From Sclerotinia nivalis (taxonomy: Eukaryota; Ascomycota; Leotiomycetes; Helotiales; Sclerotiniaceae), in NCBI GenBank assembly GCA_029531795.1, contig JAPEIS010000003.1:2480001-2544000 (forward strand): a DNA stretch of 64,000 bases, written 5' to 3'. The notes beneath the pieces were generated by a model. It was not told the origin of the DNA. It worked only from the letters and a program-made list of their open reading frames with translations, and ran no database searches. Positions 1 to 11,266 of the stretch are shown here, piece by piece. Position numbers and translations under genes: made by a program. Position 1 is the stretch's first letter. Every line of letters starts with the position of its first letter.

Positions 1-2492
1 AAGCCTCAAATGGCCAGTAGAGTAGGTGAGAAGTTTTGGTTGGATCTGTCATAATCTGGACGGACTTTAAGGAGTGGGGAAAGGCTCTCTCCCTTTTTCA
101 ATGGAGGGTTTATCACTTGGGTAAGCCGCCAAAGCATTTCAGGAAAGCCGAGGAACCCTTAAAGTGGGCATATTTCGTTTGGAGTGGGGGTAATTGTCTT
201 ACAATCCAGCGGGTACGAGATATTCTAGAATCTAGCCCAGAATCTAGGAGGTTATCCAATTAGATCTTAACAAACAGACACAACTTGTGGAACATTCAAA
301 AACTACTCACAAGTCTAGAATAGTGAAAAAACTCGCACAATGAACAACGTCGCAACGCAAGCATCTAGCATACGCAATTGTATACGAACATTATGCTTCT
401 AGTTTTAATGTTGTAACAAGAGCGCCAAAAGTCAAAAGTCAAAAAGGTCAAAATGATAGAACTGATAGGAATGGAAAAGTTGTCAACTACCCCGATGATG
501 ACAAAGATGATGGATCATTCGGGTTAAATTGAGGCTTTGAAACTAACTCAATGTTAAAAAATAACCTTGATGTTGCAATCTGAAGTAGAATTGATATAAT
601 ATACAAGGAAGAAGACGGGTCCTTTGATATTCTCCATGACTACCTGTGCGAAGTATTAAGCATCATGTTTCTGAACTGCACCATCTAACGGCTGAATGAT
701 ATCATTTCAACATCAAAAAAGACAATTTACTTCGAAAGTTACAACATCAACCTACGGAGTGCATCTACATACATTTTCTCAAACCCTGAATCACAGAATC
801 CTACAGTTCCAAGTTGTCAAGCTTAGACGGTTCTTCCGGAACGGAAAACTAGAGCAACCATGCACACGCCATCGATTGCACTTTAGCGGTCAAGAAAGCT
901 AGACTTGTCTGAAGAAGCGCATCGTATCCTCATAGAACCTTAATCAGCAGTGCAATCAAGACAAAACGTTTGTGCGTACTGCATAGTGCATTGTGATTGC
1001 GAGTAGATGGAAAACTAGAGCAGTACAAGCCATCGAGCATCAAGCAAGCCAGCAAATAATATGCTATAGACTATTAGTATATGCAGTTCTACACGTCGAG
1101 CCATCATCACCAATTACTATACAATCTTGCCGCACATCATCATACTTTGACTAGACCATATCATACCATACCATTGTTACACAACAAGGAATGTCCGAAT
1201 ATTTCCATCTACTCCAAAAGTATTGATGGCTTGTTCTTTGAATTGTATTATCTATTATAGAAAGAAAGAGTCATATTGAATTCTGTTATCTATTATAGAT
1301 AAAGAGTCATACTTCATTCTTTTTCTCCTGATTCAAAACTTTAGACAAACCCTCCTTTTTTTTCCTTTTTGACTACCGAGACCAGTTCATAAGGTCCAAC
1401 AAAGAGATCTAAAAGATCATCCAAGACTTACTAGAACCATACGGAATCTTTCCCCCTTGTTACAAGAACTCCGCAAATAGGTCACCCACAATCAATTGAT
1501 AGTTTCCGGTTCAGTTGATTGATGAGATCTTCCCTCCCAACAATCCAACCAATAATCCCTCAAGGGTCTCCAAAAACTATTCAAGCTACCTGGGTAGTCA
1601 AACCAACAATCCCATTGGGTGGTCAGCGTTTACGAGGGCATACCCAAAATATACAATTATAAAGAAGCACGCAATATATTTCCACAATAATAATCTTTTT
1701 TTCCTTCTCTCAAATCCCTTACATTATTTATTCTACATCTCCCTCCTGAATTTAACTTCCATTCATTCCGTCCGCTCTCGAATATTTCGAATAGCTATTT
1801 AACTCCGTTGTCGGAAATAGAAATTGATTAATCATATCAATCCCCATTTCCCATTTCCACCGGAATTATCCCACACTATATTCTCAGATATTGGCCAATT
1901 CCTTTTTGCAGGCGGAGCAACTCAAAATATTATACGATCACCGCTACATCTAGTTGCATACTTCTTTGTATGGAGTACCGAGCTTCGATTGATTGTGTTT
2001 CCCTATCAACATTTCTCTCACATCCCACTCTTCCGATTTCGCCCTTAATTTCACACGGGGGAGTCATACCGATATTATCCCCTTATCAGGACGGATTACA
2101 TACATATTTGTAGTACACCCACCCATTACAACAATATAATATCTTTTCAATCGCCAATCGAAATAAAATAAAAGAAATTTAATCCTTGATTTTATCTCTT
2201 CCGATCATTCCTCATATCATCATCGATCCCATACATCCTCTCCAACCTTACTCACCTGGACCGATTTAATTCACTATCACGAGAAACATTCACAAGACCG
2301 AGATCGACCGGGGAAGACAATAGACAATCTATTCTAAGAACTATTCACGGGGTAAAGAATACCAAGACATATTTTACATTCACAGTATACGTGAGAAGTT
2401 ATTCTACGAGTTTCTTCCTTTTCGACTTCCTATAAATTTCAAGGATTGTCTCGATACAACCAAAGGAAGAACTCAACTTCCTAAACGCCATA
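1..2492. other. Gene-poor upstream region of the ECL1-type gene
   Basis: No ORF here has recognisable protein character; the longest open frames (up to about 95 codons) are low-complexity and AT-rich. The last ~1 kb is pyrimidine-rich and could hold the promoter and a long leader of the gene at 2493. A short direct repeat (core TATCTATTATAGA followed by AAGAGTCATA) occurs at about 1249-1275 and 1287-1311. No RNA gene seen. Confidence 0.5.
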
Positions 2493-3644
2493 ATGGCACA
2501 TCCAACAAGACCGTCCGCTTCTCGAACACACACTGCACCGGCACTTGCTCTATCCCCCAAAACAAGTTCAGAAAAGAACACAGAGAAGAAGACACATCAT
2601 GTACGCAGAAAGTCAGGAAAGGATTATGCGGTAGTGGCGGAGAAGAGACCTAGTCGACCGACAACTTTACATAGAAGGGTAACACCGCAAGTTATTACGA
2701 AGGCTGGCAGAAGTAAGGAAAGAGAAGGTCAATACTTGGAAAAAGATAATGGGGAGAGTTTTCCACAATTCTGGTAAGGTTATTTCTCAAATGATGGTCA
2801 TGACGACTCCTAGGATTGGAAAACGCGGGGTGCATATTGGTGGCTGAATCAAAACTGACGAATTACTATAGTATGACCTGCGAAAAGCAATTTACTCCCG
2901 CAAATAATACCTTTCTCTATTGCTCTGAAGAGTGAGGATCACCCATTATTTCCGGGTTGTATTGCAGATATCACTAACAAAATTAATAGATGTCGTCTTC
3001 ATGATCAAGCCCCTACATATACTTCTCGATCGAACCCATATGCGACGGCCCCAAACTCTCCACCATTGACTCCTTTTATGTCAAGCGCAACTTTACACTT
3101 CCCAGAAGAACCTCGAGATATCGTACCTCGACTTTCCCCCACACAATCTCGACCTCGATCATATTTCAACTCCTCACCATATCCCACCGATTTCTCTTCC
3201 ACCTACCAAGCACCATGCGCATCTCTCCCCGCATCTCACTTTCATAACCCGTCGCAAGGCGATACACATTCATCAAGTGCTTTAGAAAGCTTAAGAGAAT
3301 TAGCCACAGCGCTACCTCGAATACAACCCCAAGAACCAGAATCTCCACCAACTACCACACTCTCGAGGACTTCCTCTCAAGTTTGGAACTACATGCCATT
3401 TACGAGCAGAACTACAACACCCACACCTCTCGCAACACCCGGAAACTCATACTCCAACAGCGGTACTATTTACGCCGCCCGTCGCAGTCGAGAAGATTTA
3501 TATGCTTTTGGAAACGGGCAAACATTTACCAGCGCCGGCGGTATGGGTATGGATCGACCATTACCACCACGAAGTGGTCCAGGTGGCTATGGACATCGAC
3601 CTAGGAGTATCGATCTCGTTACCCCATACACAACTGGTGTATAA
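2493..3644 (+). CDS. ECL1-type short zinc-binding protein (lifespan/stress factor family)
   Basis: Three exons: 2493-2773, 2872-2931, 2990-3644 (331 aa). Introns start GTAAGG and GTGAGG and end TAG. Splicing is supported because it assembles one compact cysteine motif across both junctions: C94-x2-C97 and C111-x3-C115, with the sequence YCSEEC in the second half. This CxxC...CxxxC element is the hallmark of the fungal Ecl1/2/3 family, small zinc-binding proteins linked in yeasts to chronological lifespan and starvation/oxidative stress responses. The N-terminal ~90 residues are basic and Ser/Thr-rich (HHVRRKSGKD), and the C-terminal ~215 residues are Ser/Pro/Thr-rich, presumably disordered. 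The protein is much longer than the ~80-aa yeast members, as is usual in filamentous ascomycetes. Regulator rather than enzyme; the target is unknown from sequence. Confidence 0.85.
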
Positions 3645-4629
3645 ATCGAGACGGATGAAGCTCTAAACGAGCACATATTAAACATTTTTATATATATTTT
3701 TTTATTGTTTATAGATAATTGAAAGCATGGCGAGCATTGCGTTATTGCGGTATATAGATTACAGCATGAAGTAAAATGGGACGGGAACATTGGTTTTGGT
3801 TGGGATTCATCATCTATGCAAGCATGATAGATACGTAAGTAGCGAGGCAACAGTGAACGACTCGGGAGTTAATTTATGGTTTTTAAAAGATATTGGAGGA
3901 GATGCATAATGCATTATGGCTATGAGGATGGGATGGATGAAATGTGGGTTTAGATCGAGTATGCGATGGCTCTATGTCGCTTTAGTTAATACCAATATAT
4001 CATACACTTTACAAAATATCTGAATTCCATGTTGGATCTTGTGAGAAGATATGATATGATATGGCTATTTTCTGAGATAATTCAGTTTTGTGAACTTTGG
4101 GTTATTGCTCGCATATCGAGAGATGATACTCACCCAAATAAACGAGCTAACTTCACTCAACACAACACGATCTACTATTATAAAATATATATATACCCCG
4201 TACGATCCTAGTAATTATTCCTTAATTTTACTACAACCCGCTATCTACAAAGAATAAAAGGATGAAAGAATGGCAAATATGGAGTACTAGGTAGATTTAT
4301 TTTCATTCGTCCCTTCCATGTCACAAACACGTGCAGTCGTGATCTTGAGCCGATGGAACTAACCTAAACGCGTGACTGGAATTGTGGGGTCTAGTTACAG
4401 ACAAGCTTTATCTCGAATTTGAAGTTTGATATCAACTTAAGCTTCTACCTCTTTTTTATATCTCTCGTGTCGGCCCGTGCTGTGTTGGATCTTGTGCTGA
4501 GATTTCCGAGCGACGAGTTGTAGGTCTGTTGGGTGAGGTATATTAAGGCTGATACTTCAAGACGTGCAAGAGTTCTCACTTGAGTTTGATGATTAAGATT
4601 ACTGGAGGAATCTAGAAAAAGAGAAAAAT
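3645..4629. other. Intergenic spacer
   Basis: AT-rich spacer between two + strand genes; presumably the 3' UTR of the ECL1-type gene (poly-T-like stretch near 3690-3705) and the promoter of the hydrolase. No further gene or repeat seen. Confidence 0.5.
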
Positions 4630-5755
4630 ATGCCAGGATACAAGAAAGACGTAATGGAGGATTTCAAAACGAATGATGGGGTTACGATCAAATATATTGA
4701 TACGGATCCTAAGAATGAGGAAGGAAAGGAATGGTTGATTCTTGTGAGTGATTTTTTTTTCTTCTGCTTCAGGGTTTCTGTTTCGGTATATGATATATTG
4801 AGACATCAAGAAATCTTCCTTCATGGCCTGATGATTGAAGTGGTCAAGGGAGGAAGAGTTGGACTAATAAAACACACAGCTGCACGGTTTCACTGGCTCA
4901 GCTGCCGTCTGGCAATTTAATATCCCTGCTTTGTCACAGAAATACCGAGTTCTTGTGCCGGATCTCAGAGGCCACGGGAACAGTGGAAAACCAAAGCATG
5001 GGTACCATGTGAGTCGACTCGCAATGGATTTGCATGAACTTACGCAGCAAATCATCAATTCATCTCCCATCGGTCAAAACGTCACGCGATCGGAAAAGAA
5101 ATTCCTTGCTATCGGTGGTAGTCTTGGATGTGCAATTTTATGGAGTTATGCGGAACTTTTTACAACCAGATTATTCAAGAAAATGATCTTTGTGGATCAA
5201 AGTCCTTTGCAAAATTCTACGTTGGATGGCTGGGATAGTCAGTTTTGTAATCGCGGGATGAATAATCCGTGGGCGATTGCTTCTCTTCAGAAGACTCTTG
5301 AGCTGGCACCAGATGTTGCACATCGTGGGACTATTGCCGCTTGTTTGGGTTATCGGTATGAACCTGAGAAATGTATTAGGACGCAGAAGGAAATGGATGA
5401 GGATGAGGCATTCTTCTTAGGAGAAGCACTTAAGGGGGATGGAAGATGGTTGGGAAAATTGATGGAAGATCATACTTCTAAGGATTGGAGAGATAGTATT
5501 CGTGCTACTTTTGGGCCAGACAGCGGGAGTCGGACAGAGGTTTTAGTGGTGGGGAGTACTATGAGCGGATGTTTTCCTGCCGAAGGAGTCATGAAGATTG
5601 TGGAGTTTATCAATGGAGAAGAGGAAAAGAGCGATGAGAAGTCCACGCAAGGGAAGGCTCGAGGGGTGGTAGTTGATTGGGGTGGTCATTGGTGTTATTG
5701 GGAGGATCCTTGCAGGTTTGATGAACTTGTTTTGGGGTTTTTGGAAGAGAATTGA
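4630..5755 (+). CDS. Alpha/beta-hydrolase fold protein
   Basis: Two exons: 4630-4743 and 4880-5755 (329 aa), intron GTGAGT...ACAG in phase 0. The join reconstructs the typical strand-3/oxyanion segment LHGFTGSAAVWQ, followed by PDLRGHGNSGKP, a very typical alpha/beta-hydrolase signature. The nucleophile elbow is AIGGSLGCA with S119. The likely catalytic His is H308 in DWGGHWCYWED near the C-terminus; the acid is not securely assigned. The architecture (no signal peptide, HGxxG, GxSxG, late His) fits a cytosolic ester, lactone or C-C hydrolase of the general AB-hydrolase family. The substrate cannot be read from sequence. Length is normal for the family and no lesion is visible. Confidence 0.85.
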
Positions 5756-7929
5756 TGGTTGAGAGGATGTAAGTTGTAACGAATGAGCATGGCAAAAATG
5801 GAGGAGCATAATAGCAGATCACGATTTCAATTAATTCACTGTTTCAAGCGAATTCAAAGAGTGAAATGTATTCTATCATGAATCTAAGTCGATAATTGAA
5901 TGACTCGCTTCAGATATTTATTGAATACTAAGCATGTCTGTCTCATCCTCTAATCCCGCCCGATGGGATAGAATTTCATTACCAGCCTGTACCCTAGCAT
6001 CTATCTGGACGCGCTTCTACTCATCCCTTCTTCCCCTCTTCCCTTCTTTCCACCCTTTGAAAGTTATAGCTTTCAACACAATTACATCAACATCAACAAA
6101 AAAAACAAGCACACATACCATGACTTCGAATTCACCACATCCATGATCCATTCTCTATATCAATAGTAATGCCAATATCAAAACTCCCATACTTTCATAT
6201 CCACGGAAGTAGTACCGTTTAGCACTCTCAAGAAAATGCATTAGTTGGAATGTATACAATATTCTATATATTTTCTGATCTTCTGGCTTTTTACTTGTAG
6301 AAGGGGGATGGATCGGATTGGATTGGATCGGACGGTTGATGGGATGGGGATGAGGATAGTATAATAGTATAAATCCCCTGGCGCAGAAACTAGAGAGCCG
6401 GTATTCACACCACCAACCTCGAGCCTCCATCCCTGATGTAGAAGCTGGAGCTACTCACACCTCCAACTACTCGCCTCTGCCGTCGCCACTCCACCAGCCT
6501 CGCTGTTTTAGCAACTCTTTGTCGCCGCGCCTACCCTCTTTTCCCCTCGCGCCTGGCACCGTTATGTCAGTGCGTTTCGGAAAACGTAAGGTTATGAGGA
6601 GATGATATCTTTTTACTCCAGGAAAAATAACGACAACAACTATAGAGAAGTAGTATCTTTCAATTCCAACAGAACTCGGCGAAAACAACCATCTTAGAGA
6701 AACAATAATCTTCTACGCCAGAAAAACAACGACAACAACCATGGAGGGGTAATGTCTTTCGATTTCAGACAGAACTGGCTATTCAGAAGTAGTATCCTTT
6801 CATTCCAGTAGAATATAATTAACAATCATGAAGAGGCAATATTTTTCGATTTCAGATAGAATAATTGGTTATTTAGAAGTAATGTTTTTCAATTCTAGTA
6901 GAAAACATTCAATAATTATGGTAAGGTAATGTTTCTCGATTTCAGATAGAATAATTGGTTATTCAAAGGTAGTTTCTTTTAATTTCAATAGAATATAGTT
7001 AATAATTATAGAAAGATAATGTTTCTCGATTGTTTAAATTTTAGTATGTATTAGATTGTATGGAAGTCGAGAGGCAGATAGGAGATATATAGAGATGGAA
7101 ATGTATTTAAAAATATATTGTTTCTTGAGATTTGAAAAGAGTTTGGATAGACTCCGCTAAATCGTATACATACATGTAGTGATGTTATTATCCGCACATG
7201 AACTTATTTCAGATTCCAGCCCAAAGCTAAATTCAACCACATACTACCTTCAAGAATGACGTGAGAGGAGTTTTTGTTCCCAGCGATGCATTTGATGTGT
7301 ATAGTAACAATACATCGCAGAACTAAAAATGTATGGTATAGTATTTGAATAGTTTCACTTCTAAATCGAGCCTTCAATCAGAAACTACCTAGTAGTAAAA
7401 TCATACGAGTCCGAAGCTCTGAATTAGAACTTCAGCCAGTATGGTTCGGCGAACAAAATTCAACAATTCGGAATAGCAGACTTATTCCAAACTCAATATT
7501 AATCTCCGAAGATGATCGGTTGTTTGTAGAATTCATCGCTTCGAAAGATTTGAATCTTTTAAATGGATACAAACCTCTGGTTGTTGGATTAATATGACAG
7601 TCCGAACTACTGGACACTTTGTTCAGTACAAACATCTGGAAGGGCTCAAGAACTTTCCTGGGGGCATTTGAGCATAAACAGCCTTCCATAGTTTCCTATC
7701 CAGTCTTCTTTACGACTAATACGACTAATTAATCAAATCCGACAATCTGAAGAATGAGGATGTCCAAGTGGAAAGAAATATAGGTATAAACTTTGTTGTT
7801 GTTAATCATCAGCTTCAATATCACGTACCTAACACGTGATGCTCCACAACTTTCTTCTAACCTCTCACCTCCTTTTCTTCCTCTCCGCCAAGCCCATCAC
7901 ACCCTAAACATACATCACATTGCAACAAA
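5756..7929. other. Long spacer with minisatellite, no gene seen
   Basis: About 2.2 kb without convincing coding sequence. It holds the degenerate tandem repeat described separately (6600-7030) and a short GGATTGGATCGG-type repeat near 6313-6332. The 85-codon minus frame at 7432-7689 has no family character and was not accepted. Confidence 0.5.
6600..7032. repeat. Degenerate ~45-bp tandem repeat (90-bp higher-order unit)
   Basis: A motif of the form GAAGTAGTATCTTTCAATTC, then CAGTAGAAT, then AATAATCATGAAGAGGTAAT is repeated about nine or ten times. Two alternating half-units of ~45 bp (one with TTCCAGTAGAA, one with GATTTCAGATAGAATAATTGG) give an exact 90-bp register between 6785, 6875 and 6965. 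The 5' copies are GC-richer (AACGACAACAACCATGGAG) and the 3' copies progressively AT-richer. No open frame runs through it. Confidence 0.75.
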
Positions 7930-8908
7930 ATGCTACTTTACGCTTTTGCACTGATACCCCTCTACGTTCTCGTATGGGCGCCTCTCTCTCAAATGATTTT
8001 TAAACGTGCATCTACTCGCAATGAACCTCTCAATTTAAACTCCACATTTATCGCTAGTGACGAACCTCTATATTGTCCGGAAGATAGTTACAAGACATAT
8101 ATTATTAGTCGGGAACCTCTTATGATATATATTGAGGGATTTCTGAAAGCGAATGAAAGTAAACATTTAGTTGATGTTAGGTGTGTTGTTTTTACTTCGA
8201 TGACGAGGAGAAAACTGACGCGAATAGTGAACCGCTTTATGCACCATCTACTATTTCTCATGGTCAGGAAGCTACAATTGATACTTCGGTTCGTCATTCC
8301 GAAGTGGCGTTACTAGAGAGAGATGAGGCGGTTAGGTGTATTGAGCATAGAGCGAGAGCATTTCAGGGGTGGAGGGATGAGATGGGAATTGAGAAGTTGA
8401 GGACGCAGAGGTATGGGGTTGGAGGGCATTATGGGATGCATTTGTAAGTTAAATGGAGACTAATCGTGACCCCTAATTGTGACCTTTCTTTCTTAATGCT
8501 CATATGGGTTCTCAAAGGGAGAAATTGTATGCACAAGGGCTAATGACTGGATACAGCGATTGGAGTGGAGGCAAACGGGGGGTGGGCAGAATAAGCACAT
8601 TTATGGTCTACGTCGATGTATCCTCTGATATTGAAGGCGGAGGAACAGAATTTCCTCGTGTAATAGGGCCAAAAGGAGGGAGATGGGAGGAATTTCTTGA
8701 TACTACCGAAGCATTAGATCCAAGAAGTGGAAAAAATGTAACGGTAGAAGGAGTGACATTTAAACCGATCAAAGGAAATGCAATATTTTGGGAGAATATT
8801 GATAGAGATGGGAGGGGATACGAAGAGACATGGCATGCTGGATTGCCTGTGAAGAGAGGCTCGAAAGTGGGGTTGAATATTTGGAGTTATGGAAGGACTT
8901 TAAGATGA
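7930..8908 (+). CDS. Prolyl 4-hydroxylase alpha-subunit-like Fe(II)/2-oxoglutarate dioxygenase
   Basis: Three exons: 7930-8180, 8228-8443, 8557-8908 (272 aa). The 47-bp first intron (GTGTGT...ATAG) and the second (GTAAGT...ACAG) are each supported by frame and homology: the second join creates the metal motif HFDWSGG. Iron ligands are H155, D157 (HxD) and H249 (ETWHAGLP), and K259 (RGSKVGLNIW) is the expected 2-oxoglutarate-binding lysine. A hydrophobic N-terminal segment (about residues 3-25) resembles a signal anchor, so the protein is probably ER-associated with a luminal catalytic domain. The family hydroxylates prolyl residues using O2 and 2-oxoglutarate; fungal members are single-domain and the substrate protein is unknown. 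All key residues are present, so it should be active. Confidence 0.9.
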
Positions 8909-9518
8909 TAGTGAGGAGGGGCGAATGGGATATAACGTGCTTGGATATATTAGTGTACAATATTAGTGTACAAAGGGGAAATGAGGCGAAGTGAATATAT
9001 CAGTACATATGGATGTAAGATTACTCATTATGACCCAACTTCAAACGAGGTTTAGGTTACCAGCGCAAAGAATCAAATACTGCAGGGAATCAAAGTTTCA
9101 CATGAAGAGATTGCCTTGATATTCTCAACATAATACGGTCAATTTCTTTCAAAGCTTCAGTTTATGATTCTATTCACTTTTCCGGAACTTTCTGCTTGCA
9201 GATAAGTTTCAGAATTTCGTCTATCGACAATACAAATTGACTGCAGCTCGATTTTTGGAACTACCACTCCACACACACACAATCTTTCCAGTGTTCTCGA
9301 GGGAATTAACTTATCATCTACTATTTTGGTTGCTGGAGGGAGCAAACAACGGACAACGCAAACACATCCACACATCTACTTTATTTTCAGCATCAATCTT
9401 GCAAAGCAAGTTGCGATAATTGCAGACTTCCCGCCAGACTGAAGTCTGACGATCTGCCTCTACGTTCAATAATATCATATCTCCACTACATACACGCAAC
9501 AATACATCAGCCCCAAAA
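8909..9518. other. Intergenic spacer
   Basis: Terminator region of the dioxygenase gene and presumed promoter of the next gene. A 9-bp direct repeat AATATTAGTGTACAA lies at about 8945-8975. No coding signal accepted. Confidence 0.45.
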
Positions 9519-10741
9519 ATGACAGCCGACGCCTCCGCCCATTCCAACCTCGTAACACTGCACACGCACTTCCACAGCCTCCTCCTCAAACTATCTCTCA
9601 CCCTGCACCTCTCATCCCCCTGTCCACACTCCTCCAACCAGCAACAACCAACCCAACACCCCCCCACCACCCACGCCAACCGCCTCTCCCAGCATCTCTC
9701 CTCCCTATCCCCAACCTACAAACCCCCACCCAATCCCCACGACCCCCTCGAAGTCCTCTACACGCTCTCACCCCCCGCCTTCCACTACCTTCCACGCAGC
9801 ACTTTACTACCCCCTCAAATAGTACGCCAGGGATTCATGGAAACACCCGAGAATAGTCCCCCCTTACTCGAAGGACGCCGAATGCAAATCATGGTTATAC
9901 CACGCGGAGTACGGGAAGTAGTTATACATTTCCTAGTCTACGATCCTGTTCGCAAGGAAAAACGTGAGAAATCTACAGCTAAGGAAAATCGAAAAATCTC
10001 TCCTCTTTCTTCTACTTCCGGTTCTTCCTCCCGCGATTCTTCCTCCAATTCCAAGACTGCAAATCCGCAAACACAAATACAAAAACAAACATCACGAAAC
10101 AAGCTCCGCAAAAAAATAAGCACGAATCTGCACCCAACTTCTAAACCGCGAGATCAAATCACAAATCAGAGATCAACAAGTAGATTATCGAATACGAGTG
10201 CGGAGCCAAATGCACGGTTGAGTATGAATCAGAATCACAATAGGGATAGGGATAGGGATTCGAATTTGAATTTGAATCTTGATGGGATGGAAATAGAAGT
10301 TTTAAGAAAGGAAGCAATGTCGGTCATGGATAGCGAACAGAGGGAAGAGGATGAGCAGGGGGAATATGTGGTTATGAAGCGGGTGGTTAGGTTGCCGAGG
10401 AGGGTTTGGTGTGGGAGGAACGTGAGTTTTTTCTTTTTGCTTTTCCTTTTCCTTTTGCTTTTGCTTTTTGCTTTTGCTTGTGTTTGGGGGTGTGAAGTAG
10501 GAATGAAAGAAAAGAATGCTAATCCTTCATATTAAAATCTAGTGTAAAGATAAATTCGAACAACTTTTTATCAGGAGAACTTGATGCGATGCATGTTATG
10601 GATCGATATGAAGATGCTGGAGAGGAGGCAAATGGAGAGGATGTGTCAGTTTCACAGGCTAGCTTTTGCTGCGGATATTTTCACGTGGTTATTGATACGG
10701 GGTTTTCATTGCTTGCGTTTCGATATAGACGGCCAGTTTGA
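9519..10741 (+). CDS. Unrecognised conserved-looking protein, two exons
   Basis: Exon 1 9519-10421, intron GTGAGT...AAAG, exon 2 10550-10741 (about 364 aa). The acceptor at 10549 was chosen because it keeps frame and gives a continuous C-terminus INSNNFLSGELDAMHVMDRY and then FCCGYFHVVIDTGF, ending YRRPV. The N-terminal ~140 residues look folded (LEVLYTLSPPAFHYLPRSTLLP; GRRMQIMVIPRGVREVVIHF). The middle (about 150-260) is polar and low complexity, with RDRDRDSNLNLNLD runs. The two folded ends separated by a disordered insert suggest one domain with a long loop, or a scaffold. I do not recognise the family; no signal peptide or membrane segment is evident in the spliced form. Without the intron the frame would run into a hydrophobic, poly-Phe/Leu artefact. 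Confidence 0.7.
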
Positions 10742-11266
10742 TCTCAAGTGTCATAGGAGGATGGGTATGGAGTGGTTCATTGAGTTTTTCCGAGGAAAAA
10801 TGATTGGATTGCCTGAGAAAATGTGAGAGAAGGGCTGGTTCAGAGTGTGGCCGTGATGTTTGATGAAATCATGTTCTTAGTGTGAGTTTGCTGGTAGTTG
10901 AGAATGGTTGTCATGAGGTCCGAATGGATTTAGGAATGAAGATACATGAATAAGAACGAAATATGAATAGATGAGTGAACGAGTGGATGATTGTATAGAT
11001 AGAAAGCAAGAAATGGAATGACATGAAACAGATAGTTATTTGTGTATAAAGAAAGTCAAGCTTTCTTCTTGTCATTGTATCGTGGTCTATTGATGATTCT
11101 CGATTCTGCTAGCCAGCTAGAATCGTTTTCCGCTACCATTATGTATGTGCAAATATCCTCACCACGCCAGCTATTTTGAGCTCCGCATCTCAATACCCAT
11201 AGCCTCGCAGCATTCAAAACTCGCCTTTACAACTTTACTCATTTCTTCTACGAAATCATATAACAA
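10742..11266. other. Convergent intergenic spacer
   Basis: Between the stop of the unrecognised gene and the stop of PUS1; presumably both 3' UTRs. Nothing else seen. Confidence 0.5.
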
